Positions 40,904 to 49,272 are shown, counted from the first letter of the stretch. The stretch: 64,000 nt of DNA from Nonomuraea thailandensis (GCF_024172165.1 NZ_JAMZEB010000002.1:6965501-7029500); one strand, 5' to 3'. The notes: generated by a model not told the origin, from the sequence alone. Translations and numbers: made by a program.

Positions 40904-41227
40904 ATGAATTTCCGCGTAACGGACGGGGCGCGGCGGGCACTGTGTGACATGGAGGAGGGTTCACCGGGCTGCGCCGAGGTGCTCGCCCTGGTCACGGACT
41001 ACCTGGACGCGGCGCTCCCGCCGGGGCGGCATCGGACGGTCGCGGGCCATCTGGAGGCGTGCCCGGGGTGCTCGGCGTGGCTGGCGCAGCTGCTGGCGAC
41101 GATCGCGGCCCTGGGCTGCCTGCGCGAGGGGGTCGTCTCACCGCCGGTGCTGGCGGCGTTGCGGGAGAGCTTCGCGGGACGGGGGATCAGGAGTGATGGC
41201 GGTGGCGCTCGCGGAAGGCGGACATGA
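40904..41227 (+). CDS. Small zinc-finger (anti-sigma-like) protein
   Basis: 107 residues with a zf-HC2-type core: GCAEVLALVTDYLDAALPPGRHRTVAGHLEACPGCSAWLAQLLATIAALG, in which HxxxCxxC (HLEACPGC) and an upstream Cys are the zinc ligands of ZAS anti-sigma factors. No sigma gene lies on its strand; it may be a paralogue of the anti-sigma protein with which it overlaps tail-to-tail by 41 bp (41187-41227). An internal ATG at 40949 is another possible start. The C-terminus is a basic, low-complexity tail antisense to the other gene. Role unknown; a stray sensor of the ECF system is possible. Confidence 0.65.
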   Translation: MNFRVTDGARRALCDMEEGSPGCAEVLALVTDYLDAALPPGRHRTVAGHLEACPGCSAWLAQLLATIAALGCLREGVVSPPVLAALRESFAGRGIRSDGGGARGRRT

Positions 41228-41471
41228 GCCGGTCGCGCACGGGCGCCGACAACTTCTCCGGCGGCTGGTCTCCCAGCACCTTGATGGTGGCGCGGAACTG
41301 CTCGAAGTAACGCCCGCACCCCTCGCAGCAGGACAGGTGCGCCCGCATGCCGTCGCGGGACGGCTGGTCGAGGGCGTCCTCCAGGTAGGCGGTGAGAAGT
41401 TCCGCCAGCTCGTCGCAGGTGAACCGCTTCACGACGTTGACCGCCCTCGTCTCTGGGATGAACCGTTTCAC
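41187..41471 (-). CDS. Zinc-finger anti-sigma factor
   Basis: 94 residues. The zf-HC2 region FTCDELAELLTAYLEDALDQPSRDGMRAHLSCCEGCGRYFEQFRATIKVLG holds the Cys and the HxxxCxxC-like HLSCCEGC zinc ligands, as in RsrA-type anti-sigma factors. It is just downstream of the ECF sigma gene on the same strand (41-bp gap) and should bind and inhibit it, releasing it upon redox or other stress. Starts at 41471 (GTG) and 41432 (GTG) are both possible. It overlaps the convergent small zinc-finger gene by 41 bp. Confidence 0.88.
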   Translation of the reverse strand: MKRFIPETRAVNVVKRFTCDELAELLTAYLEDALDQPSRDGMRAHLSCCEGCGRYFEQFRATIKVLGDQPPEKLSAPVRDRLMSAFRERHRHHS

Positions 41472-41512
41472 TCATTGTCGTCGTTGTGCGGGCCCGGTGG
41501 GGCCGCACGATG

Positions 41513-42142
41513 TCATTCGGGTTGTTTGACTGACTCGTAGTAGTCGGCCAGCCAGCCGCGCACCGCGGTGCGGGCGCGATGCAGCAGGACCCGCTGGTTG
41601 GCCGCGGTGATCTCCAGGATCTCGCAGACCTCGTCGGAGGTGCAGCCCTCCACGTCGCGCAGGGTGATCACGACCCGCTGCCGGGGTGGCAGCCGGCCGA
41701 GGGCCTCGGCGATCAGCACGCGCACCTCCGCCGCCAGCGCCTCGCCCTCGGGCGTCGGCCAGGCCGCGGCGAAGCCGGCCTGGCCGCCCTGGGCCGCGCC
41801 GAAATCGCCGAACGGGCCGCCGCCCTGCCCGAACGCGCTCCACGGCAGCGTGCGGCTCTCCCGCACGCCGCGTTTCTTCGCGGTGTTGACCAGGATGCGG
41901 AAGACCCACGTCTTGACCGAGGAACGCGCCTCGAAGGCGTCGATCCCGTCGATCACCGCCAGCCAGGTGTCCTGGACCACCTCCTCCGCGGAGTGGTCGG
42001 TGGACACGTAGGACCTGGCGACCCGGAGCATGCCCCTGGACCAGGTGTCGAGCAGCGCCGCGAACATCGCCTCGTCGCCCGCGCGCAGGGCCCTGACGAC
42101 GACGTCATCCGGGGGCAGCCCACCGCCCTCGAAAGACCCCAC
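41513..42142 (-). CDS. ECF RNA polymerase sigma factor
   Basis: 209 residues. Region 2 reads DEAMFAALLDTWSRGMLRVARSYVSTDHSAEEVVQDTWLAVIDGIDAFEARSSVKTWVFRILVNTAKKR and region 4 LIAEALGRLPPRQRVVITLRDVEGCTSDEVCEILEITAANQRVLLHRARTAVR, the two DNA-binding regions of an extracytoplasmic-function sigma factor. A Gly/Phe-rich linker (SAFGQGGGPFGDFGAAQGGQ) separates them. The GTG at 42142 follows GGAGGGGGAG. Together with the zinc-finger protein it is a classic sigma/anti-sigma operon; targets are unknown. Confidence 0.94.
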   Translation of the reverse strand: MGSFEGGGLPPDDVVVRALRAGDEAMFAALLDTWSRGMLRVARSYVSTDHSAEEVVQDTWLAVIDGIDAFEARSSVKTWVFRILVNTAKKRGVRESRTLPWSAFGQGGGPFGDFGAAQGGQAGFAAAWPTPEGEALAAEVRVLIAEALGRLPPRQRVVITLRDVEGCTSDEVCEILEITAANQRVLLHRARTAVRGWLADYYESVKQPE

Positions 42143-42310
42143 GATCGCTCCCCCTCCGGTCGGTCGCTGGGACGTCTCACCTCAAGGAGCCGGACCCGAG
42201 CCCGGCGCCGCCCCATCGCGGGACGACACCGCTCAGGTTAATCTCCCCCACTGACGTTTCCCCGATCCCGGGGCGTGTAGCCGCGGCCGGAGCATCGAGC
42301 GGCGGCCGGG

Positions 42311-42346
42311 GCGCCCGCGGGGCGTCCGGAAGGGCCCCGCGGGCGC
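42311..42346 (-). terminator. Strong GC hairpin after terC
   Basis: A perfect 13-bp stem (GCGCCCGCGGGGC, 42311-42323, with 42334-42346) and a 10-base loop, beginning 4 bp after the TerC gene stop. Confidence 0.8.
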
Positions 42347-42350
42347 GGGA

Positions 42351-43391
42351 TCAGCGCTCGCCCGCCGGTTCCTCCACCGGCTCCGGCCGCGCGGGGGCCG
42401 CGCGGAGACGGTCGCGGCGGTTGGCGAGCAGGCTGGTCACCGTGACGACGACCAGGACCGACACGATGATCCCGAGGGAGGCCAGGGTCGGGATCTCCGG
42501 CACCCACGCCCAGATGCCGTGCGCCCAGTGCAGGACGAGCTTCACCCCGATGAAGGCGAGGATGACGCTGAGCCCGTGGTTGAGGTGGCGGAGCTTGGTC
42601 AGCACGCCCTTGAGGACGAAGTACAGCGCCCGCAGCCCCAGCAGCGCGAAGGCGTTGGTGGCGAAGACGAGGAACGGATCCTCCGTGACCCCGTACACGG
42701 CGGGCACCGAGTCCACGGCGAAGACGATGTCCGTGGCCAGGATGGCGACGGCGGCCAGCGCCAGCGGGGTGAGCGCGAGCCGGCCGCGGTCACGGACGAC
42801 CAGCCGCGAGCCGCGGTAGTCCTCCGTGACGGGGACGAAGCGGCGCACGAGCCGCACCGTGCGCATGGAGGAGATGTCCACCTCCTGCTCGCCGCCGCTC
42901 AGCACGCCCTTGATGATCTTGCCTGCGGTCACGATGAGGATCCCGCCGAACAGCAGGAACGCCCACGTGCCGCTCTGCAGCGCGGCGGCCCCGAGCCAGA
43001 TGAAGACGACCCGCAGGACGAGCGCCCCGACGATGCCGTACAGCAGCACCTGCCGGGCCAGCGCGGGCGGCACCGCGAAGGCCGCGAGCAGCAGCATGAA
43101 CACGAACAGGTTGTCCACCGAAAGCGACTTCTCCACCACGAAGCCCGTGAAGAACTCGACCGCCGCCCCGCCGCCGTGCCCGGCCCACAGGTAGAAGCCG
43201 AAGAGCACGGGAAGCAGCAGGTAGAAGACCGACCAGCCGACGGACGCGCGCATGCTCTCCTCGTGCGGGCGCCGGGTGATCAGCAGGTCCACCAGCAGGA
43301 GCAGCAGCAGGGCCGCGACCGTGACGGCCCAGAGCGTCGGCGAAGCGATGGTGCGCAGCTCGACGGCATGCGCGAGTGTCCCCGCGGACAT
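42351..43391 (-). CDS. TerC-family membrane protein (likely manganese exporter)
   Basis: 346-residue membrane protein with about eight helices. The TerC signature is present: ASPTLWAVTVAALLLLLLVDLLI, FVVEKSLSVDNLFVFMLLLAAF, LLFGGILIVTAGKIIKGVL, ILATDIVFAVDSVPAVYGVTEDPFLVFATNAFALLGLRALYFVLKG. The acidic residues in SVDN and DIVFAVDS are the metal-transport residues. TerC/Alx proteins export manganese or metalate secreted proteins. A yybP-ykoY-like riboswitch lies upstream, consistent with Mn control. A strong terminator hairpin follows. The ATG at 43391 is preceded by GAGGGGG. Confidence 0.92.
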   Translation of the reverse strand: MSAGTLAHAVELRTIASPTLWAVTVAALLLLLLVDLLITRRPHEESMRASVGWSVFYLLLPVLFGFYLWAGHGGGAAVEFFTGFVVEKSLSVDNLFVFMLLLAAFAVPPALARQVLLYGIVGALVLRVVFIWLGAAALQSGTWAFLLFGGILIVTAGKIIKGVLSGGEQEVDISSMRTVRLVRRFVPVTEDYRGSRLVVRDRGRLALTPLALAAVAILATDIVFAVDSVPAVYGVTEDPFLVFATNAFALLGLRALYFVLKGVLTKLRHLNHGLSVILAFIGVKLVLHWAHGIWAWVPEIPTLASLGIIVSVLVVVTVTSLLANRRDRLRAAPARPEPVEEPAGER

Positions 43392-43520
43392 GGGAAGTAC
43401 CCCCTCGAACAGTTCCAGCCGTTCGAGGTCTCCTTCACCCGTGCGGGCGGCCGTCCGGGGACGTGCGGGACGTCCGTACTGACCGGGCCGGCTCTTGAGA
43501 AGTACTCCCCTCGCCGGGTT
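43392..43520 (-). promoter_or_regulatory. yybP-ykoY-like manganese riboswitch
   Basis: The untranslated leader of TerC contains the conserved GGGGAGTA (plus-strand 43503-43510) and GGTGAAGGAGACC (about 43427-43439) segments of the yybP-ykoY class. CGAGG (43509-43513) pairs with CCTCG (43424-43428) as P1. The latter also pairs with downstream GTTCGAGG (43403-43410) in an 8-bp hairpin adjoining GGGGG before the ATG, suggesting Mn binding frees the ribosome site. Confidence 0.75.
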
Positions 43521-43575
43521 CAGACTAGATCAGGGGAGGACGTGCCGCCGCCCGGAGGTCTCTCCCGGTCCGCGC

Positions 43576-43604
43576 TTGACGAGACAATTGAACAAAATTT
43601 TAAA
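43576..43604 (+). promoter_or_regulatory. Promoter of TetR gene
   Basis: TTGACG (43576-43581) and TTTAAA (43599-43604) are separated by 17 bp, in an A/T-rich stretch immediately before the ATG at 43612. This predicts a leaderless or nearly leaderless transcript. Confidence 0.6.
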
Positions 43605-43611
43605 TTCGGTC

Positions 43612-44208
43612 ATGGGACGCATCGCGGGAGTCACGGCCGCGGAGACGCGCGAGCGGTTGCTGCTCGCCGCCGCCGAGGTCTTCGCCGAGCGCGGGTACGA
43701 CGGCACGCGCGTGGCGGACATCGCCGCCGCCGCGGGGGTGAGCAACGGCGCCCTGTACGCGCACTTCGGGTCGAAGGCGGAGCTGCTGGTGGCCGCCCTG
43801 CGCGCGCACGGGCGCCACCAGCTCGCGAGCCTGTTCGTCGCCGACCCCGACCGGTCGGCCACGGAGCTGCTGCTCGCCATCGGGCGCACGCTGACCCGCC
43901 GGCGCGACCCCCTCGGCCATCTCATCGTGGAGGCGCTGGTCGCCGCGCGCAGGGACGAGGACGTGGCCGGGCCGATGCGCGACTACGTCGGCGAGCGGGC
44001 CGCCTGGATCGCCGACCTCGTACGGGTGGCGCAGGGCGACGACGAGCTGGACCCGGAGCTGTCGCCGGACGCGGTGGCGCACTTCTGCCTGCTGCTCGGG
44101 ATGGGCAGTGCGCTGGTCACCCCGGACCTGCACGGGGTCGGCGACGAGGAGTGGGCGGCGCTGCTGTCCCGGATCGTCACCGCCCTGGCCCCGCCGCCGC
44201 AACCGTGA
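43612..44208 (+). CDS. TetR-family regulator
   Basis: 198 residues. The HTH (TAAETRERLLLAAAEVFAERGYDGTRVADIAAAAGVSNGALYAHFGSKAELLVAAL) is a clear TetR_N domain. The rest, DVAGPMRDYVGERAAWIADLVRVAQGDDELDPELSPDAVAHFCLLLGMGSAL, is the ligand/dimer domain. ATG at 43612 sits directly under a near-consensus promoter. It is divergent from TerC, but TerC's riboswitch argues against shared control; the next gene, a copper amine oxidase, starts 75 bp downstream and could be a target. Confidence 0.9.
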   Translation: MGRIAGVTAAETRERLLLAAAEVFAERGYDGTRVADIAAAAGVSNGALYAHFGSKAELLVAALRAHGRHQLASLFVADPDRSATELLLAIGRTLTRRRDPLGHLIVEALVAARRDEDVAGPMRDYVGERAAWIADLVRVAQGDDELDPELSPDAVAHFCLLLGMGSALVTPDLHGVGDEEWAALLSRIVTALAPPPQP

Positions 44209-44283
44209 AGCGGCCGGCCCCTGGTAATCGCGGCCGTGGTGGTGTTCGCTGACGGCGACGATCCTTGCGTCGAGGGAGAAGCC

Positions 44284-46197
44284 ATGACCGCCACGCCGCA
44301 CCCGCTCGACCCGCTGACGCCCGGCGAGATCGACGCCGCCCGGACCGTGCTGAGCGCCGCCGGGCTGGTCAAGGACACCACCCGCTTCGCGTACACCGGG
44401 CTGGAGGAGCCGCCCAAGGACGCGGTGCTCGCCCACTCGCCGGGGGTCCCGCTCGACCGCAGGGTCCGGGTCCTGCTGCTCGACCTCGCCGGGGCGGCGC
44501 CTCGCGACGTGGTCGTCTCCCTGACCAGGGGGACGATCGACGCCGACCGCACGCTGGACCCCGCGGTCGACGGCCAGCCGCCCGTGCTGGACGCGGAGTT
44601 CGGGGTCGTCGAGGAGGTGCTGGCGACCGACGAGCGGTGGATCGCCGCGCTCAAGAGCCGCGGGCTGGACGTCTCCAAGGTCAGGGTGGCCCCGCTGTCC
44701 GCCGGCGTGTACGCCGAGGAGTACCCCGGCGAGTCGGGCCGCCGCATCCTGCGCGGGCTGGCCTTCGTGCAGGAGCACGAGAAGGACCATGCCTGGGCGC
44801 ACCCCGTGGACGGCCTCGTCGCGTACGTGGACGTGCTGAACCGCACCGTGGACCAGGTGATCGACTCGGGTCCCGTCCCGATCCCGTCGGTCTCGGGCAA
44901 CTTCGACGACCCCGCCGTCACGGGCCCCCCGCGCACCACGCAGCGGCCCATCGAGATCACCCAGCCGGAGGGGCCCAGCTTCACCCTGGAGGGCGGCCTG
45001 CTGCGCTGGGAGAACTGGTCGCTGCGGATCGGCTTCGACGTCCGCGAGGGGCTCGTCCTGCACCAGATCGCCTTCCACGACCGGGACGCCGGCCGCGAGC
45101 GCCCGATCGTGCACCGGGCCTCGATCGCCGAGATGGTCGTGCCCTACGCCGACCCCTCCCCGATCCGCTCCTGGCAGAACTACTTCGACGCCGGCGAGTA
45201 CCTGTTCGGCCAGTACGCCAACGCCCTGGAGCGGGGCTGCGACTGCGTCGGCGAGATCACCTACCTCGACGCCGTCATCGCCGACGAGCACGGCGCCGCG
45301 CGCACCCTGCCGAACGCGATCTGCCTGCACGAGGAGGACCACGGCATCCTGTGGAAGCACACGGACCTGTGGACGGGCTCGGCGGAGGTCCGCCGCCAGC
45401 GCCGCCTGGTGCTGTCGTTCTTCACCACGGTCGGCAACTACGACTACGGCTTCTACTGGTACCTCTACCTCGACGGCACCATCGGCTTCGAGGTCAAGGC
45501 GACCGGCGTGCTGTTCACCTCCGCCTACCCGCGGGGCGGCTCCGCGTACGCGACGGAGGTCGCGCCCGGCCTGGCCGCCCCCTACCACCAGCACCTGTTC
45601 TGCGCCCGCCTGGACATGGCGGTCGACGGGCCGGCCAACCGGGTGGAGGAGGTCGAGGTGGTCCGGGTCCCGATGGGCGACGGCAACCCGCGCGGCAACG
45701 CCTTCACCTACCGGCGCACCCCGCTGACGAGGGAGAGCCAGGCCCAGCGCGACGCGGACCCGTCCGCCGCGCGCACCTGGCACATCACCAACCCCGCCTC
45801 GCTCAACGCGCTGGGCCGGCCCGTCGCCTACGTGCTCCACCCCGAGGGCAGGCCGCTGCTGCTGGCCGATCCCGGCTCCTCCATCGCGGCGCGGGCCGCG
45901 TTCGCGACCAGGCACCTGTGGGTCACCGCGTACGACCCGGACGAGCGGTACCCGGCCGGCTACCTGGTCAACCAGCACCCGGGCGGGGCCGGGCTGCCCG
46001 CCTTCGCCGCCGCCGACCGCGACCTCGACGGCCGCTCGCTGGTCGTCTGGCACGTCTTCGGGCTCACGCACGTTCCGCGGCCGGAGGACTGGCCGGTCAT
46101 GCCGGTGGAGCACACGGGCTTCACGCTCAAGCCGGCCGGCTTCTTCGACCGCAACCCGGCGCTGGACGTTCCCCCGCACCACGGGCACGGCGCCTGA
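44284..46197 (+). CDS. Copper amine oxidase
   Basis: 637-residue quinoprotein that oxidises primary amines to aldehydes with release of ammonia and H2O2. The topaquinone precursor is Tyr386 in TVGNYDYGFYW, the catalytic base is Asp302 (NYFDAGEYLFG), and the copper ligands are His435/His437 (YHQHLFCARLDM) and His610 (VEHTGFTLKP). No signal peptide is seen, as with other actinobacterial tyramine/phenethylamine-type oxidases, so it is cytoplasmic. ATG at 44284 follows AGGGAGAAG. Downstream a LacI gene is convergent, and a TetR gene lies upstream on the same strand. Substrate unknown. Confidence 0.93.
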   Translation: MTATPHPLDPLTPGEIDAARTVLSAAGLVKDTTRFAYTGLEEPPKDAVLAHSPGVPLDRRVRVLLLDLAGAAPRDVVVSLTRGTIDADRTLDPAVDGQPPVLDAEFGVVEEVLATDERWIAALKSRGLDVSKVRVAPLSAGVYAEEYPGESGRRILRGLAFVQEHEKDHAWAHPVDGLVAYVDVLNRTVDQVIDSGPVPIPSVSGNFDDPAVTGPPRTTQRPIEITQPEGPSFTLEGGLLRWENWSLRIGFDVREGLVLHQIAFHDRDAGRERPIVHRASIAEMVVPYADPSPIRSWQNYFDAGEYLFGQYANALERGCDCVGEITYLDAVIADEHGAARTLPNAICLHEEDHGILWKHTDLWTGSAEVRRQRRLVLSFFTTVGNYDYGFYWYLYLDGTIGFEVKATGVLFTSAYPRGGSAYATEVAPGLAAPYHQHLFCARLDMAVDGPANRVEEVEVVRVPMGDGNPRGNAFTYRRTPLTRESQAQRDADPSAARTWHITNPASLNALGRPVAYVLHPEGRPLLLADPGSSIAARAAFATRHLWVTAYDPDERYPAGYLVNQHPGGAGLPAFAAADRDLDGRSLVVWHVFGLTHVPRPEDWPVMPVEHTGFTLKPAGFFDRNPALDVPPHHGHGA

Positions 46198-46199
46198 CG

Positions 46200-46312
46200 G
46201 TCACGCGTGGGCCTGGATCACGAGGACGCCTGGCGATCACGCGGGAGCCTGGATCACGCGGGAGCCTGGGTCACGCGCGCCTGACCGTCACGCGGGGGCC
46301 TCGGTCACGCGC
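46200..46312. repeat. 17-bp tandem repeat array
   Basis: Six diverged 17-bp units with consensus RTCACGCGGGAGCCTGG at 46200, 46217, 46236, 46253, 46270 and 46287, with a 2-bp insertion before the third. It begins just after the amine oxidase stop and extends into the last codons of the convergent LacI gene. It may be a terminator region or a repeat family unit. Confidence 0.8.
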
Positions 46313-47316
46313 AGGCAGGCCGTCGTGGAGGTGCGCGCCATCAGGTCGGGCTGGAAGATGACCTGGCGGTGCTCGTGGTCGCCGGCCTGGTTGGCCTCCT
46401 CCAGCAGGAGCGTGGCGGCGGTGTGGCCGAGCTGCTCGCGCGGCTGCCTGATCGACGACAGCGGAACGGCCGCCGCCGCCGCGAAGTCGATGTCGTCGTA
46501 CCCGATGATGGCCAGGTCGGCGGGCACCCGCAGCCCGCGCAGCGTCATCTCCTGCAGCACCCCGATCGCGACCAGGTCGTTGGCGCAGAAGACCGCGGTG
46601 GGCCGCTCGCCGGGCGGCAGGCCGGCGATCTCCTTGCCGACGGTGCGGCCGGTGGCGACGGTGAGGTCGGGCAGGGGGATCACGGTCAGCGTGTCGTCGG
46701 GGCCGAGCACGCGGGCCAGGCCGTCGCGCCGCTCGCGTACCTGCCGGACGGTGAACGGGCCGCCGGCGAACGCGATGCGGCGGTGCCCCCGCTCGCGCAG
46801 GTGCAGGCTGGCCAGCCGGCCCCCGAGCACGTCGTCCACCGCGACGGAGCAGCCGCCGCTGTGCCCCGCCGAGCTGTCGAAGCGCACCACCGGGATGCCG
46901 CGCGCGACGAGCCTGCTCAGCCGCTCCTCCTCGCCCCTGTCGTTCACCGGCGTGATGAGCACGCCCAGGGGCCGCTGCTCCTCGAACGTCTCCAGCAGGC
47001 CCGCCTCGCGACCGGCGTCCTTGTTGCTGTTGAACACCATCACGGTGACGTCGGCCTGCTGGGCGGCGGTCTCGACGCCGCGCAGGACGTCGATGAAGAA
47101 CGGGTTGGCGAGATCCAGCGCGACCACCCCGATGATCCGGCTGCGCCCCGCTCGCAACTGGCGGGCGGAGCCGTTGCGCACGTAGCCGAGCCGCTCGATC
47201 GCCTCCTGCACCCGCCGCCGGGTGTCGGGCGCGACCATCTCCGGCCGGTTGAGCACGTTGCTCACGGTGCCGACGGAGACCCCGGCGAGCCGGGCGACCT
47301 CTTTCATGCTCGACAT
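46288..47316 (-). CDS. LacI-family transcriptional repressor
   Basis: 342 residues. The HTH is MKEVARLAGVSVGTVSNVLNRPEMVAPDTRRRVQEAIERLGYVRNGSARQL, with the hinge helix, then a periplasmic-binding-protein-like sugar domain (IIGVVALDLANPFFIDVLRGVE...GGCSVAVDDVLGGRLASLHL...LAIIGYDDIDFAAAAAVPLSSIRQPREQLGH). It would bind a sugar-derived effector. Start ATG at 47316 follows GAGGAACG; ATG at 47307 is possible. Its last codons are part of the 17-bp repeat array. No sugar transport genes are adjacent, so targets are unlinked. Confidence 0.92.
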   Translation of the reverse strand: MSSMKEVARLAGVSVGTVSNVLNRPEMVAPDTRRRVQEAIERLGYVRNGSARQLRAGRSRIIGVVALDLANPFFIDVLRGVETAAQQADVTVMVFNSNKDAGREAGLLETFEEQRPLGVLITPVNDRGEEERLSRLVARGIPVVRFDSSAGHSGGCSVAVDDVLGGRLASLHLRERGHRRIAFAGGPFTVRQVRERRDGLARVLGPDDTLTVIPLPDLTVATGRTVGKEIAGLPPGERPTAVFCANDLVAIGVLQEMTLRGLRVPADLAIIGYDDIDFAAAAAVPLSSIRQPREQLGHTAATLLLEEANQAGDHEHRQVIFQPDLMARTSTTACLRVTEAPA

Positions 47317-47709
47317 CGTTCCTCGAGTCCCGTGAGCGGCGCGAGCGTGTTCGTCGCTGTGATCATAGCGCAGCCGTTCAGAGGGGTTTGGAACGATTTG
47401 AGCACGCTCCTTCATGCTCTGCCCGGCGGCGGGCACGCCGGTCTCGTCGCCCGTCCAGCCCGCCTCGAACAGCTCCACCCCGCCCTCGCCCTTCGGCGGC
47501 TTGGCCTCCGAACTGCCGGTCGTCGTCGATGCAGTGCGCCGGCAGCATCATCGTCCTGATCTGCGCGCCCGTTCACGCCGTGATGCCCCGCTCTGACCTC
47601 CACCCGTGGGTGGACCCAGAAATTCCACCCTGGCTCCGACGCCCCACCGGCCCCCTCCACGCCACCCTGTGGAAGGTCCACGTCAGCCCCGGCCGAAGGG
47701 AAGTCAAGG
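47317..47709. other. 393-bp gap: LacI upstream region and operator-like repeats
   Basis: No convincing gene is present. It holds the LacI promoter region and, before the VC0807-like membrane gene, a palindrome TCCACCC-GT-GGGTGGA (47599-47614) plus another TCCACCC at 47624-47630. One reading frame upstream of LacI (VELFEAGWTGDETGVPAAGQ) looks protein-like but has no start or homology I can name. Confidence 0.5.
47599..47630. promoter_or_regulatory. TCCACCC palindrome and repeat before membrane gene
   Basis: TCCACCC-GT-GGGTGGA (7-bp arms) followed 9 bp later by a third TCCACCC. It ends 79 bp before the membrane-protein start. The same TCCACCC heptamer is repeated upstream of the two-component operon (49273-49312). 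Confidence 0.55.
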
Positions 47710-48306
47710 GTGCGCTCGAAGAGTTCAGTGGTGATCAGCGGGGTGGTGAGCTTCCTCGTCCCGCCGGCGGCGTACGCGCTGATCCGCCCGCACACCGGCG
47801 CCGACGCCACCGCGCTGGCCGTCGCGGCGGGCATCCCCCTCGTCTGGACGGCCGCCGAGTTCGCCCGGCACCGGCGGCTCGACCCGATCGGCGTGACCGC
47901 CGTGCTCGGCTACGCCGTGGCCCTGGTGGTGCTGCTGCTCAGCGGCGGGGACCCGCTGGTGCTCAAGCTCCACGAGGCCGTGCTGACGGGGCCGCTGGGC
48001 GTGCTCGGGCTCGTCTCGGTGGCAGTGGGCAGGCCGCTCCACCTGGTGCTGCTGCACCGGCTTGCACCCCGCAACGCCCGCGCCGCCGCCACGCTGCGGC
48101 GCCCCGACATCCACCGGATCGCGAGCGTCATGACCACGATCGTCGGCGCCACGCTGGCCGTCCACGCCCTCGTCCTGCTGGTGCTCGCCCTGCGGCTGCC
48201 CACCGGAGTCTTCCTGGCGGTCGGCCGCCCGGCCGGCTGGGTCCTGCTGGCGGCGGGGGCGGGCGTCTTACTGTGGTACCGCGCGCGGCTGCGTGCCGCG
48301 AGATGA
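47710..48306 (+). CDS. Multi-spanning membrane protein (VC0807-like)
   Basis: 198 residues with about five to six helices: SVVISGVVSFLVPPAAYALI, ATALAVAAGIPLVWTAAEFA, IGVTAVLGYAVALVVLLLSGG, EAVLTGPLGVLGLVSVAVG, VGATLAVHALVLLVLAL and GWVLLAAGAGVLLW. This resembles VC0807-type integral membrane proteins of unknown function. GTG at 47710 follows AAGGGAAG. The TCCACCC sites upstream are also found before the nearby two-component operon. Confidence 0.7.
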   Translation: MRSKSSVVISGVVSFLVPPAAYALIRPHTGADATALAVAAGIPLVWTAAEFARHRRLDPIGVTAVLGYAVALVVLLLSGGDPLVLKLHEAVLTGPLGVLGLVSVAVGRPLHLVLLHRLAPRNARAAATLRRPDIHRIASVMTTIVGATLAVHALVLLVLALRLPTGVFLAVGRPAGWVLLAAGAGVLLWYRARLRAAR

Positions 48307-48434
48307 GGGTGCGGCGGATGCCGGATCGTGATCTTCGTACGATGGGCTTGACCCCCGAGACCATCCATGCCTAGATCAAGAGACTCACCCGCCCCCTGCT
48401 CCGGAGGACACCCCCGCATGGCATCGGCAGGAAC

Positions 48435-49034
48435 GTGCCGCGAATGCTGAACGACCACGCCGAAGAGCGGCGGCGCCACCGCCGCGGGCTGGCGCTGCGG
48501 ATCTCCACGCTGCTGGTGGGCGTCCTCCACCTGGTGCTCGCCGCCATCCTGATCGCCCTCCCCGGCAGCTCCCCGTCCCTCCATCCCTTACCGGCACCTG
48601 ACGCCGACGAGGAGACCACCGCCGCCCCCGGCACCGGACGCCCAGTGGCCGCCACCGACCCCCGCTCGACCTCCGCCCCCGCCGACCCCACCACCTCCAC
48701 CCACCCGCCCACCACCCCGCACGCCGCCACCCGCCCCTCGACCGCCCCACAGGCCGCCACCGCCCCCGCTCCCTCCACCTCACAGGCCACCCCCGCCCCC
48801 AGCCGCAGTCGGCTACGCGCGACGGGCGCCGTACCACCGTCGGAAGGCGTCCGTGAGGCATCCAAGATCGCCCCAGCGATCCCGCCGACCATCGTCAACA
48901 CAAGGCCGCCCCGCCCAGCCCGAACCCCGGCCGTCGCCCCCAGCCCGGAGTACGCCCCTCCTGGCCAGACCCGCGAGCCGCCGGGCCGAATCCGTGGCAG
49001 CGGCCCCGCCACTCCACCGGGACACAACAAGTAG
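48435..49034 (+). CDS. Predicted single-pass membrane protein, Pro/Thr/Ala-rich exterior
   Basis: 199 residues: a short basic cytoplasmic start (LNDHAEERRRHRRGLALR), one helix (ISTLLVGVLHLVLAAILIAL), then ~150 residues of Pro/Ser/Thr/Ala-rich, low-complexity sequence that would lie outside the cell. No domain is recognised. Start at 48435 (GTG) or 48444 (ATG). Codon bias is weaker than in neighbours, and an opposite-strand frame spans the same DNA, so confidence is moderate. It sits between the VC0807-like gene and the two-component operon and may be surface-exposed or wall-associated. Confidence 0.5.
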   Translation: MPRMLNDHAEERRRHRRGLALRISTLLVGVLHLVLAAILIALPGSSPSLHPLPAPDADEETTAAPGTGRPVAATDPRSTSAPADPTTSTHPPTTPHAATRPSTAPQAATAPAPSTSQATPAPSRSRLRATGAVPPSEGVREASKIAPAIPPTIVNTRPPRPARTPAVAPSPEYAPPGQTREPPGRIRGSGPATPPGHNK

Positions 49035-49272
49035 CACTGCACGGCACGCCGATGCCCCGCCGCCGCACGTCGGCGCGCACGTGAACCGGTAGGCAGGCCG
49101 CGATACCCGAACCCGCATGGCACGTGCGGCGCAGAACTCCGCGACGATCGGCACGCGCGAAGCCGTGCGGAGGTAGGGCGTGGGTGTTGCGCGGCAGTCG
49201 AGGCGGCCGGACGAGACCGCCGGCCGAGGCGATCGGGTCGGGGCGGTCGGGTCGGGGCGGTCGGGTGCTGGC

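Noticed and set aside
46288..47478. LacI start at 47478 giving a 54-residue extension
   Set aside because: LacI proteins begin at the HTH; the ATG at 47316 starts 3 residues before MKEVARLAG.
47412..47834. 140-aa minus frame in the LacI/membrane-gene gap
   Set aside because: No start context, no motif, and it overlaps the start of the real membrane gene; composition is shadow-like.
48371..49123. 250-aa minus-strand frame opposite the Pro/Thr-rich membrane protein
   Set aside because: Composition is Gly/Arg/Ala repeats without motifs; the plus frame has a coherent membrane-helix plan.
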